Of a DNA stretch of 64,000 nt, positions 54,952 through 63,342 are shown in pieces. Within the stretch, counting starts at the first letter, position 1. Each line of letters begins with the position of its first letter. Made by a program: the position numbers and the translations under genes. Origin of the DNA: Planotetraspora mira (GTDB lineage Bacteria; Actinomycetota; Actinomycetes; Streptosporangiales; Streptosporangiaceae); NCBI RefSeq assembly GCF_016863275.1, contig NZ_BOOO01000030.1:124001-188000 (forward strand), read 5' to 3'. Below the pieces are notes generated by a model. It did not search any database. It had not been told where the DNA came from and saw only the letters and a program-made list of their open reading frames with translations.

Positions 54952-56820
54952 TCATCCCTGCTTCACGAAGTACCACTTCTCCGGGGTGAGCGAAAGGCCG
55001 TCGGACGGCTGCGGGATCGCGCCGCCGAGACTGCTCTTGATGGCCGACACCTGGCTCGCTTCGGTCGGCATGAAGAGCATCGGCAACTGCTGGGCGGTGT
55101 AGTCCTCCCAATCGGCGAACACGGACGGGTCGTTCTCGGTCGTCGTGGCCTTGACCTTCTCGTCCATGGTCTTGTCGCTGTAGCTGCCCCAGTTGCCGAC
55201 CGCGCCGGTGGAGAAGGCCACCTCGCCGCTCGGGTAGTTGTCCGGCGCGAACTCCCAGCCGGTGCCCCAGTAGGCCATCTGCCAGGAGCACGCCGCCTCC
55301 GACGGCTTGCACGGCGTGGTGACGCCGAAGATGTCGCTGGTGGGCGTCTGCGAGAGGTTGAGTTCGATGCCCACCTGGCTCAGCGCCGACTTGAAGGCGC
55401 GCATCTCCTGGTCGACCTCCGGGACGCCGGAGGCGTAGACGAGATCGAAACTGAGCTTCTGCCCGGCCGTGACGCCCGCGCCGCAGTGCCCGCTACCGGT
55501 GCCGGGAGAGGCGCAGGTCGACACGCCTCCGGAGGTCACGTTCCAGCCGTTGGCCCGCAGCAGGTCCGCGGCGTGCTTCGGGTCGTACGGATACAGCGGC
55601 GTCTTGCCGGCGTCGCTGAGGTAGGGAGAGTCGGGCTTGGTGGGCACCGGGCCGTTGTCCGGCCCTCCGTTGCCGTGCAGGATCGCGTTGATGTACTGCG
55701 GCTGGTCGATCAGGCTCTGCATCGCCTGCCGGACGTACAACTGCGAGAACAGCGCGCCCACCTTGGGGTTGTGGAAGTTCATGGGCATCACGTTCATCGA
55801 CCAGAGGTACCAGGGGTCCACGGTGTAGCCCGTGGCCTGCAGCGCCTTCTCCTGGCCGTGATCGGTCGCCGGGATGTAGCCGTAGGTCAGCTGTCCGGCG
55901 CGCAGGGCGTTGAACTCGGCGGCGGCCGACGTGAACGGCTGCTCGACGAACTTGGCCAGGTGTGGCTTGTTCGCCCCCGAGTAGCTCGCGTTGGGGACGA
56001 ACTCCGCGTACCCGTCGGGCCGGAACGCCGACAGCTTCCACGGCCCGTCGACCACCTGCCATAGCGGGTCGGAGGCGTACGACTGCAACTTGCTCGCCTG
56101 GCCGTCGAGGAACTTGTAGACGGCCCGCGCGGACGAGGTCTGCTGGTCGTAGTCACCGACGGCGCCCGCGGCGGAGGTCTTGTCCCAGGCGTGCTGCGGC
56201 ATCGGGGTGATCTGGCTGAGCTCGTTGAACGTGAACCACGTCGGGTCGACCGGGGCGTCCAGGGTCAGGACGATCTCGTTCGGCTTCGGCGCATCGACCG
56301 ACTTCACGTCGTCGGGGAAGAACCCGGGGACGTATTCGCCGTAGTTCGCCGAGTTGGCCCGCAGCATGTTGATCCAGAAGGTGACGTCCCTGCTGGTCAC
56401 CGGCTTGCCGTCCGACCAGTTGTACGGCTTCAGTGTGATGTCGACGACGGTGTTGCCCTTGGTGTACTTGGGCGGCTCGGCCAGGCTCAGATCGTCATTC
56501 TCGACGATCTTGTCGCCGTCGCCGAACCAGTACAGCGGCCGCCACATCAGGTACTGGAACTGGTTGATGTTCGAGGTGCTGAAGTACTGCAGGGCATCCA
56601 GCGGAAAGATGTAGTTCGGAGGGGTTCCTGGCGCTTCGGCCCATGTGGCCGTGCCCCCCTCCTGCGGTGCGCCGGTCGCCGGAGCGTTCACACCGGCCGA
56701 GGGGGCGCCGCCCCCGGTACAGGCGGCGAGAAGCCAGCTCATGACGAGCACGGACGCGATTGCCAGCGATCGGCGACGTAACGGGATTCTGCTCCGCGAC
56801 GACGGCACGGTCTCCCGCAT
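54952..56820 (-). CDS. Extracellular solute-binding lipoprotein, family 5
   Basis: A 622-residue peptide/nickel-type binding protein. The signal SLAIASVLVMSWLLAACTGG ends in a lipobox Cys, so it is membrane-anchored outside the cell. A Gly/Ala/Pro linker precedes the SBP_bac_5 fold (SDGKPVTSRDVTFWINMLRA, VDPTWFTFNELSQITPMPQH). It is the first gene of the operon. The ligand is unknown; its linkage to amide- and guanidino-hydrolysing genes suggests a nitrogenous compound rather than general peptides (inference). Confidence 0.93.
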   Translation of the reverse strand: MRETVPSSRSRIPLRRRSLAIASVLVMSWLLAACTGGGAPSAGVNAPATGAPQEGGTATWAEAPGTPPNYIFPLDALQYFSTSNINQFQYLMWRPLYWFGDGDKIVENDDLSLAEPPKYTKGNTVVDITLKPYNWSDGKPVTSRDVTFWINMLRANSANYGEYVPGFFPDDVKSVDAPKPNEIVLTLDAPVDPTWFTFNELSQITPMPQHAWDKTSAAGAVGDYDQQTSSARAVYKFLDGQASKLQSYASDPLWQVVDGPWKLSAFRPDGYAEFVPNASYSGANKPHLAKFVEQPFTSAAAEFNALRAGQLTYGYIPATDHGQEKALQATGYTVDPWYLWSMNVMPMNFHNPKVGALFSQLYVRQAMQSLIDQPQYINAILHGNGGPDNGPVPTKPDSPYLSDAGKTPLYPYDPKHAADLLRANGWNVTSGGVSTCASPGTGSGHCGAGVTAGQKLSFDLVYASGVPEVDQEMRAFKSALSQVGIELNLSQTPTSDIFGVTTPCKPSEAACSWQMAYWGTGWEFAPDNYPSGEVAFSTGAVGNWGSYSDKTMDEKVKATTTENDPSVFADWEDYTAQQLPMLFMPTEASQVSAIKSSLGGAIPQPSDGLSLTPEKWYFVKQG

Positions 56821-56912
56821 GGGACCACCTCATGTCTCTTCAGCAGGTGTCGACCAAGGGTCATCGGGCGGAGCCAACCGCCTCCACCCGAGGCCGTGGA
56901 GCAGAGAGTAGA

Positions 56913-56928
56913 CCTATCAATTGATAGG
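56913..56928. promoter_or_regulatory. 16-bp perfect palindrome upstream of the importer operon
   Basis: CCTATCAATTGATAGG is fully symmetric and lies 93 bp upstream of the binding-protein start. It is a good candidate site for the TetR regulator encoded within the operon. Confidence 0.6.
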
Positions 56929-57089
56929 GCACAAGGTATCGGCCATCCCTTTTTGCCCGACCCATTTCCGACTGGTTACGCGACCCCACACTACGTTTCA
57001 CCTGCATTTCCATCACCTGGACGGCACCCTGATCACGTCTTCGCGGTGATTCGGTCCCCGCCGATACATCACGGACTTCCCCTCCGGAG

Positions 57090-57103
57090 TAGAACGCGTT
57101 ACA
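57090..57103. promoter_or_regulatory. Perfect KstR-consensus operator upstream of fadA5
   Basis: TAGAACGCGTTACA matches TnnAACnnGTTnnA at all eight defined positions. It lies 37 bp upstream of the fadA5 start codon, a position suitable for repression. Confidence 0.82.
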
Positions 57104-57116
57104 TTCCACTGGAATG
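57102..57116. promoter_or_regulatory. 15-bp palindrome next to the KstR site of fadA5
   Basis: CATTCCACTGGAATG has perfect 7-bp arms around a single base. It overlaps the end of the KstR motif by two bases and ends 24 bp before the fadA5 start. It could be a second operator (for example for the FadR-type gene downstream) or a hairpin in the leader. Confidence 0.5.
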
Positions 57117-57125
57117 ATGTTCTGA

Positions 57126-58301
<1,176 letters not shown>

Positions 58302-58382
58302 GACGTCGTCTCCGGAGAAACCCGGGAATCCACAGGAGGTCGGGACTCCGGTCGGGATCTACGGGAGGACTTCCCGTCATAC

Positions 58383-58409
58383 ACTCTTAGACATCGGATG
58401 TCTAAGAGT
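58383..58409. promoter_or_regulatory. 27-bp palindrome upstream of the FadR-type gene
   Basis: ACTCTTAGACATC and its exact complement flank a single G: 13-bp perfect arms. It ends 51 bp before the chosen GTG start of the FadR-type regulator, so it is probably an autoregulatory operator in the promoter or leader. An in-frame ATG at 58398 lies inside it but has no ribosome site. Confidence 0.7.
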
Positions 58410-58460
58410 CCACGCACGCTGGGATCGCCCCCGCTGACAGGACTCCAAGGAGTGCATGGC

Positions 58461-59132
58461 GTGGCAGTCACCGACGCGGCGATCGACAGCATCAAGGACA
58501 TGATCATTTCGGGCGAGCTGGCCCCCGGCGACCGGCTGCCCAAGGAGGCCGACCTGGCCGAGCGCCTCGGCCTGTCCCGCAACTCGCTCCGCGAGGCCGT
58601 CCGGGCGCTCGCCCTGATCAACGTCCTCGACGTACGGCAGGGCGACGGCACCTATGTCACGAGCCTGGAACCCCATCTGCTGCTGGATGCGCTGTCGTTC
58701 GTGGTCGACTTCCACCTGGACGACACGGTCCTGCAGTTCTTCCAGGTGAGAAGGATCCTGGAGCCGGCGGCCACGGCGATGGCGGCGACCCAGATGGGCG
58801 GCGAGGACATCGAGGACCTGCGCAAGATCCTCGACTCCCTTCCGGCGGAGCCGAGCGTCGAGCAGCTCGTGGCCAACGACCTGGAGTTCCACCAGCGGAT
58901 CGCGGCTGGCTCAGGCAACGCCGTCCTGGCCTCGCTGATCGAGAGCCTGTCGGGGCCGACCACCCGGGCGCGGGTGTGGCGCGGTCTCACCCAGGAGGGC
59001 GCCCTGGGCAAGACGCGCGAGCAACACGTGGCCATCTACGAGGCGATCGCCTCGCACCAGCCCGACATCGCGATGGCCTGGGCGACCGTCCACGTGGCCG
59101 GGGTCGAGGAGTGGCTCCGCCAGGCCCTGTGA
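58461..59132 (+). CDS. FadR-type GntR regulator (FCD domain)
   Basis: About 223 residues. The winged helix (about 1-70) has PGDRLPKEADLAERLGLSRN followed by SLREAVRAL, the GntR/FadR signature. The FCD all-helical ligand domain (about 80-220) has Asp and His residues (NDLEFHQRI, TREQHVAIYEAI, WATVHVAGVEEW) positioned to bind a metal. GTG 58461 with AAGGAG upstream is preferred to ATG 58398, which sits within a palindrome without a ribosome site. The ligand is unknown; sugar acids or fatty acyl-CoA are common in this family. Confidence 0.85.
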   Translation: MAVTDAAIDSIKDMIISGELAPGDRLPKEADLAERLGLSRNSLREAVRALALINVLDVRQGDGTYVTSLEPHLLLDALSFVVDFHLDDTVLQFFQVRRILEPAATAMAATQMGGEDIEDLRKILDSLPAEPSVEQLVANDLEFHQRIAAGSGNAVLASLIESLSGPTTRARVWRGLTQEGALGKTREQHVAIYEAIASHQPDIAMAWATVHVAGVEEWLRQAL

Positions 59133-59140
59133 GCCCTTCC

Positions 59141-60175
59141 TCACCGGGAGGGGCGCTGCCGGCCCGCGATGCTGTTCCGCTGGACCCACGCGGGGTAGAG
59201 CGCGGGGATCCGGCTCACCTCGTCGAGCTGAGCGAGATCCTCTTCGGTGAGGGACAGATCGGCCGCCGCGACGTTGTCGGCGAGCTGCTCGGGCCTGCGG
59301 ACGCCCACGATGACCGAGGTGACGGAGGGCCGCGCCAGGACCCACGCGAGCGCGACGCGTGCGGCGCTGACCTCGTGGCGCGCGGCGACCGTCTTGAGCA
59401 CGTCGATGACGTCGTAGGCGTGCGTCCGGTCGATCGGGGGGAAGTCGGGGTAGCCCTGCTGCGCGTGCCGCGAGCCCGGGTCGGACGCGCCGGCACGGTC
59501 GAACTTCCCGGACAGGAACCCCCCGGCGAGCGGCGCCCACACCATCAGGCCCAGCTCGTGCTCCTCGATCATGGGCAGCAGTTCGTGCTCGAGGTCCCGC
59601 CCGACCAGCGAGTAGTACGCCTGCACCGAGACGAATCCCGCCAGATCACGCAACGCCGAGACGCCGAGCGCCTTCGCCACCTGCCACGCGGCGAGGTTCG
59701 AACATCCTATGTATCGGATCTTGCCCTGCCGTACGGCGTCGTTCAGTGCACCCAGCGTCTCCTCTATCGGCGTCAGCGGGTCGACGTTGTGGAGCTGGTA
59801 CAGGTCGATGTGATCGGTCTGCAGCCGGCGCAGGCTGTCCTCCAGGGCCCGAGCCGTGTGGAGACGCGACAGGCCGATCTCGTTGACCCCCGGTCCCACG
59901 CGTGCGGCCAGCTTGGTCGCCAGGACGACCTCGTCCCGGCGGCCCTTGAGCGCCCGGCCGAGCATGATCTCGGATTCACCGGCCGAGTAGACGTCCGCGG
60001 TGTCGACGAAGTTCACCCCGGCGTCGAGGGCGGCGCCGACGATGCGGTCGGCCTCATCCTGCTCGAGGTGCCCCAGCATGCTGTACAGAGCATGGTCGGC
60101 ACCTCCGAAGGTCATCGCACCCAGGCAGATCTCCGACACGAGCACGCCAGTACGGCCCAATAGGCGATATTTCAT
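59141..60175 (-). CDS. Aldo/keto reductase
   Basis: A 344-residue NADP-dependent aldo/keto reductase. It starts MKYRLLGRTGVLVSEICLGA followed by MTFGG, and has NFVDTADVYSAGESEIMLG (catalytic Asp and Tyr), LATKLAARVGPG (Lys), and HIDLYQLHNVDPLTPIEETL (His). VTSVIVGVRRPEQLADNV is the cofactor-binding end. It is similar to the YhdN/general stress AKR group. ATG 60175 has GGGGGAA upstream. It is convergent with the FadR-type gene (8-bp gap) and divergent from the AraC gene. Confidence 0.92.
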   Translation of the reverse strand: MKYRLLGRTGVLVSEICLGAMTFGGADHALYSMLGHLEQDEADRIVGAALDAGVNFVDTADVYSAGESEIMLGRALKGRRDEVVLATKLAARVGPGVNEIGLSRLHTARALEDSLRRLQTDHIDLYQLHNVDPLTPIEETLGALNDAVRQGKIRYIGCSNLAAWQVAKALGVSALRDLAGFVSVQAYYSLVGRDLEHELLPMIEEHELGLMVWAPLAGGFLSGKFDRAGASDPGSRHAQQGYPDFPPIDRTHAYDVIDVLKTVAARHEVSAARVALAWVLARPSVTSVIVGVRRPEQLADNVAAADLSLTEEDLAQLDEVSRIPALYPAWVQRNSIAGRQRPSR

Positions 60176-60281
60176 AATTTCCCCCGTCTTTACGAGCTTG
60201 CCCTTGAACCCTAGAGACGGAAATCCGGACAATCCATGCGAGAAAGTCCGATTTGTCTGATCGATCGTCCGGAGTTCCCCC

Positions 60282-61241
60282 TTGGATGCCCTGTCCCACG
60301 TCCTGTCCCTGCTGAACGTCGAGAGCGCCGCGCCCTCCCGCTTCGAGGCCGGGGGCCCCTGGGCGCTGAGGTTCCCGGGGGGCTACCGGTACGCGAAGTT
60401 CGGCGTGGTGCTGGCGGGCTCCTGCTGGATCTCGCCGAAGGACGCCGCGCCGGCACTGCTGCGGCAGGGGGACTGCTGGATGGTCACCAGCGGCGGGCCG
60501 TACGTCATGTCCAGCGACCTGGAGACGCGGGCCGTCGACGCCGTGCCGGTGTTCCTGGCGGCCGAGAGCATCGACCGCGTCCGGTACGGGGACGCGACCG
60601 TCGACACCGTCCTGTTCGGCGGAGCCCTCACCTTCGACGAGCACAACGCCAGGCTGCTCCTCGACGTGCTGCCGTCGCTGGTGCACGTCCCCGCGTCGTC
60701 CAATCAGGCGGAAGTCCTGCACATGGCGATGCGGCTGCTCGACCAGGAGACGGCCACGCCCGCGCTCGGCTCCGCGTTCATGACCGAACGCATCGTCCAC
60801 ATGGTTTTCGTGCAGGCCCTGCGCACCTACGCCGCCACGATGGCGGCGGACGGCGAGTCGCCGGGCGGCTGGCTCAGCGCTCTGCTCGATCCCCAGATCG
60901 GGGGCGCGCTGCGGCTGATGCACGAGGACGCCGCGCGCAAGTGGACGGTCGACGACCTCGCCACCACCGTGGGCATGTCACGGTCGACCTTCGCGGAGAG
61001 GTTCAAGGCCGTCGTCGGCTCCACCCCGCTCGACTACCTCATGCGCTGGCGCATGCACGCGGCCAGTCGGGAGTTGCGCGAGACCGACCGGACCGTGCAC
61101 GCGATCGCCGGCAACTGGGGCTACGGCTCGGAGAGCTCCTTCAGCAACGCGTTCAAACGGGTCATGGGCACCTCGCCCCGGGCCTACCGGAGCAGGGACG
61201 CGTCCAGGTCGTCGATGTCGGGCAGTCCGTACCACTCCTGA
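60282..61241 (+). CDS. AraC-family transcriptional regulator (cupin_6 type)
   Basis: A 319-residue protein. The N-terminal cupin_6 ligand domain (about 15-190) includes GYRYAKFGVVLAGSCWI and LLRQGDCWMVTSG. The C-terminal double helix-turn-helix (about 210-305) has WTVDDLATTVGMSRSTFAER and NWGYGSESSFSNAFKRVMGT. TTG 60282 is the apparent start, with GGAG about 8 nt upstream. The end of the gene runs 58 bp into the convergent amidohydrolase gene. It probably regulates the flanking aldo/keto reductase or the deoxysugar genes (inference). Confidence 0.87.
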   Translation: MDALSHVLSLLNVESAAPSRFEAGGPWALRFPGGYRYAKFGVVLAGSCWISPKDAAPALLRQGDCWMVTSGGPYVMSSDLETRAVDAVPVFLAAESIDRVRYGDATVDTVLFGGALTFDEHNARLLLDVLPSLVHVPASSNQAEVLHMAMRLLDQETATPALGSAFMTERIVHMVFVQALRTYAATMAADGESPGGWLSALLDPQIGGALRLMHEDAARKWTVDDLATTVGMSRSTFAERFKAVVGSTPLDYLMRWRMHAASRELRETDRTVHAIAGNWGYGSESSFSNAFKRVMGTSPRAYRSRDASRSSMSGSPYHS

Positions 61242-62056
61242 GCGGTGCCGCCGAAGACCCGCGCACGCTCCGCCTCGGACAGACCCGACGTGAGCTCACC
61301 CGCAAGCTCGACCACCTGCGCGTACGACGCGGCGAGCTCGCACACCGGCCAGTCGGAGCCGAACATCACCCGGTCGGGGCCGAAGGAGTCCAGGATGCGG
61401 GCCGCGTAAGGCGCGATCTGCGGGGTCTCCCAGTCCGTCCACGACGCCTCGGTCACCAGCCCGGAGAGCTTGCACGCGACGTTCGGCAGCTTGGCCAGCT
61501 CGGCGAGCCCGCTCGCCCACGGCTCGATCTCACCGGTGGAGACAGGCGGCTTGGCCCCGTGGTCAAGCACGAAACGCAGGCCGGGCATGTCCCGCACGAC
61601 GGACAGGGCCGCCGGGATCTGCGGCAGCAGCACCAGCAGGTCGTAGGCCAGTCCCGCCTCGGCGACCGCGCGCAGCCCCGCGCGGACGTCGGAACGGGCG
61701 ATCCACTCGGGGTCCGCCTCGTCCTGCACCTGATGGCGGATGCCGACGAGCAGCTCTCCCCCGGCCGATCCGCGCAGTCGCTCCACCTGATCGGTCACGC
61801 CGGTGGTGAGGTCCACCCACCCGACGACACCGGCGATCAGCCCGTCCGACCCTTCGGCTGTGCCGAGGAACTCGACCGTCTCGCCGAAGTCGGAGACGGT
61901 CTGCACGAGGACCGTCCCGCTCACCCCGGCGGCGGCCGTCTCCCGCCTGAGATCCTCCAGCCCGTACGGCTTGCGCACCGGCGCGAGGGCGTCCCCGGAC
62001 ATCCAGGGGTAGGTCCGGCGGGACGGGTCCCAGAGATGGTGATGCGCGTCGATCAC
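61184..62056 (-). CDS. Amidohydrolase-2 family lactonase (L-fuconolactonase-like)
   Basis: A 290-residue metal-dependent hydrolase of the COG3618 group. It starts VIDAHHHLWDPSRRTYPWMS, the expected beta-1 metal motif, with WVDLTTGVTDQVERL, GIRHQVQDE, FVLDHGAKPP, ACKLSGLVTEASW and the terminal metal Asp in MFGSDWPV. The family includes L-fuconolactone and L-rhamnonolactone hydrolases. GTG 62056 has AAGGAG upstream. It is the last gene of a four-gene oxidative deoxysugar operon. Confidence 0.88.
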   Translation of the reverse strand: MIDAHHHLWDPSRRTYPWMSGDALAPVRKPYGLEDLRRETAAAGVSGTVLVQTVSDFGETVEFLGTAEGSDGLIAGVVGWVDLTTGVTDQVERLRGSAGGELLVGIRHQVQDEADPEWIARSDVRAGLRAVAEAGLAYDLLVLLPQIPAALSVVRDMPGLRFVLDHGAKPPVSTGEIEPWASGLAELAKLPNVACKLSGLVTEASWTDWETPQIAPYAARILDSFGPDRVMFGSDWPVCELAASYAQVVELAGELTSGLSEAERARVFGGTAQEWYGLPDIDDLDASLLR

Positions 62057-62100
62057 GACACGTCTCCTTGTCGTCGTGCGCGGCTGGATCAGACGGACGG

Positions 62101-63015
62101 TCAGACGGAGAGGAGGTCCGGCCAGAGGTCGTCGGGGACGGACAGGTCGGTCAGGGCCATGTTCTGCTCGACCTCCGCGGCCGAGCGCATGCCGACGACG
62201 ACCGAGGCCACCGCCGGGTGCCTGAGCGGGAACGCCAGGGCCGCCTGCGGCAGCGTGACCTCGTGCCGTTCGCACACCCGGGCCATGGCCCTGGCCCGCT
62301 CCAGCAGCTCCGCGGGAGCGGGCGCGTAGTCGTAGGTGCCGGCGGGGTCGTGGGTGGCGAGCAGCCCGCTGTTGAACACTCCCCCGACGAAGACGGACAC
62401 ACCGCGATCCAGGCACAGCGGCAGGAGTTCCTCCTCGCCCGACCGGTCGAGCAGCGAGTAGCGCCCGGCCAGCAGCACCACGTCGATGTCGGTCTCCCTG
62501 ACGAGGTCGCCGAGCATCCGCGTCTGGTTCATCCCTGCGCCGATCGCCTTGACGACGCCCTGGGCACGCAACTCGGCCAGCGCGGGATAGGCCTCGGAGA
62601 GGGCTTCCTTGTAATGGGCGTCCGGGTCGTGGAGGAGGGCGATGTCGACCGAGTCGAGGCCGAGCCGCTCCAGGGATTCCTCGAGCGAGCGCCGCACGCC
62701 GTCGCGGGAGAAGTCCCAGACACGTGTGTGGGTCGCGGGCACGTCGAAGCCCTGGTCGTCACGCCCACCGGCCGAGCTCGGCTCGAGCAGACGGCCCACC
62801 TTCGTGGAGACGACGTAGTCCTCCCGCGGCCGGTCCCGCAGCGCCGCGCCGATCCGCCGTTCCGACAGGCCCAGGCCGTAATGGGGGGCGGTGTCGAAGT
62901 AGCGGATGCCGGCATCCCACGCGGCGTCGATCGCGGCGGACGCCTCCTCGTCCGAGAGGGCCGAGTAGAGGTTGCCGAGCGGGGCGGAGCCGAATCCGTA
63001 GGGGGTGACGTTCAT
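62101..63015 (-). CDS. Aldo/keto reductase, sugar dehydrogenase type
   Basis: A 304-residue protein of the D-threo-aldose/L-fucose dehydrogenase and pyridoxal dehydrogenase AKR group. It starts TPYGFGSAPLGNLYSALSDE and has GIRYFDTAPHYGLGLSERRI (Asp, Tyr), VSTKVGRLLEP (Lys), and DIALLHDPDAHY (His). It ends VASVVVGMRSAAEVEQN. It probably oxidises the sugar at C1 to the lactone. ATG 63015 overlaps the mutarotase stop (ATGA). Confidence 0.9.
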   Translation of the reverse strand: MNVTPYGFGSAPLGNLYSALSDEEASAAIDAAWDAGIRYFDTAPHYGLGLSERRIGAALRDRPREDYVVSTKVGRLLEPSSAGGRDDQGFDVPATHTRVWDFSRDGVRRSLEESLERLGLDSVDIALLHDPDAHYKEALSEAYPALAELRAQGVVKAIGAGMNQTRMLGDLVRETDIDVVLLAGRYSLLDRSGEEELLPLCLDRGVSVFVGGVFNSGLLATHDPAGTYDYAPAPAELLERARAMARVCERHEVTLPQAALAFPLRHPAVASVVVGMRSAAEVEQNMALTDLSVPDDLWPDLLSV

Positions 63016-63317
63016 GGGAGCTCCCACACCATGCGAAGGCCGGTCGCGGCCGGGTCGAAGTCGGCGTCGAGCAGCGGGTTGATCCGGGCCTGCCACGCCT
63101 GGTCGGCGGGGCTGTCCCGGAGGAAGCGCTGCAGGCTCTCATAGTCGTCGACCTCCACGTAGTGGAACAGGTCGAGTCCGTCGCGCCAAATCCGCCAGGT
63201 GTGCACGCCGCCCTCTCGCAGGGCGGCGTCCAGATCCTCCGGGATCACCGCGTGGACCTTCTCGTACTCGTCGACGGCATCCGCCTTGAGCCGGGTGCGC
63301 AGAGCGATCCTCTGCAT
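63012..63317 (-). CDS. L-rhamnose/L-fucose mutarotase-type protein
   Basis: A 101-residue RhaM/DUF718-family protein. MQRIALRTRLKADAVDEYEK and GVHTWRIWRDGLDLFHYVEV contain the usual Tyr, His and Trp residues of the anomerase active site. ATG 63317 has AGGGAG upstream. It interconverts sugar anomers for the dehydrogenases that flank it. Confidence 0.9.
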   Translation of the reverse strand: MQRIALRTRLKADAVDEYEKVHAVIPEDLDAALREGGVHTWRIWRDGLDLFHYVEVDDYESLQRFLRDSPADQAWQARINPLLDADFDPAATGLRMVWELP

Positions 63318-63342
63318 GGGCGAACTCCCTGCTAGCTCGATG

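Noticed and set aside
51765-54989. A 1074-codon open frame on the plus strand.
   Set aside because: It is antisense to well-supported ABC transporter genes, has the Arg/Gly/Asp/His-rich composition of a high-GC shadow frame, and matches no family.
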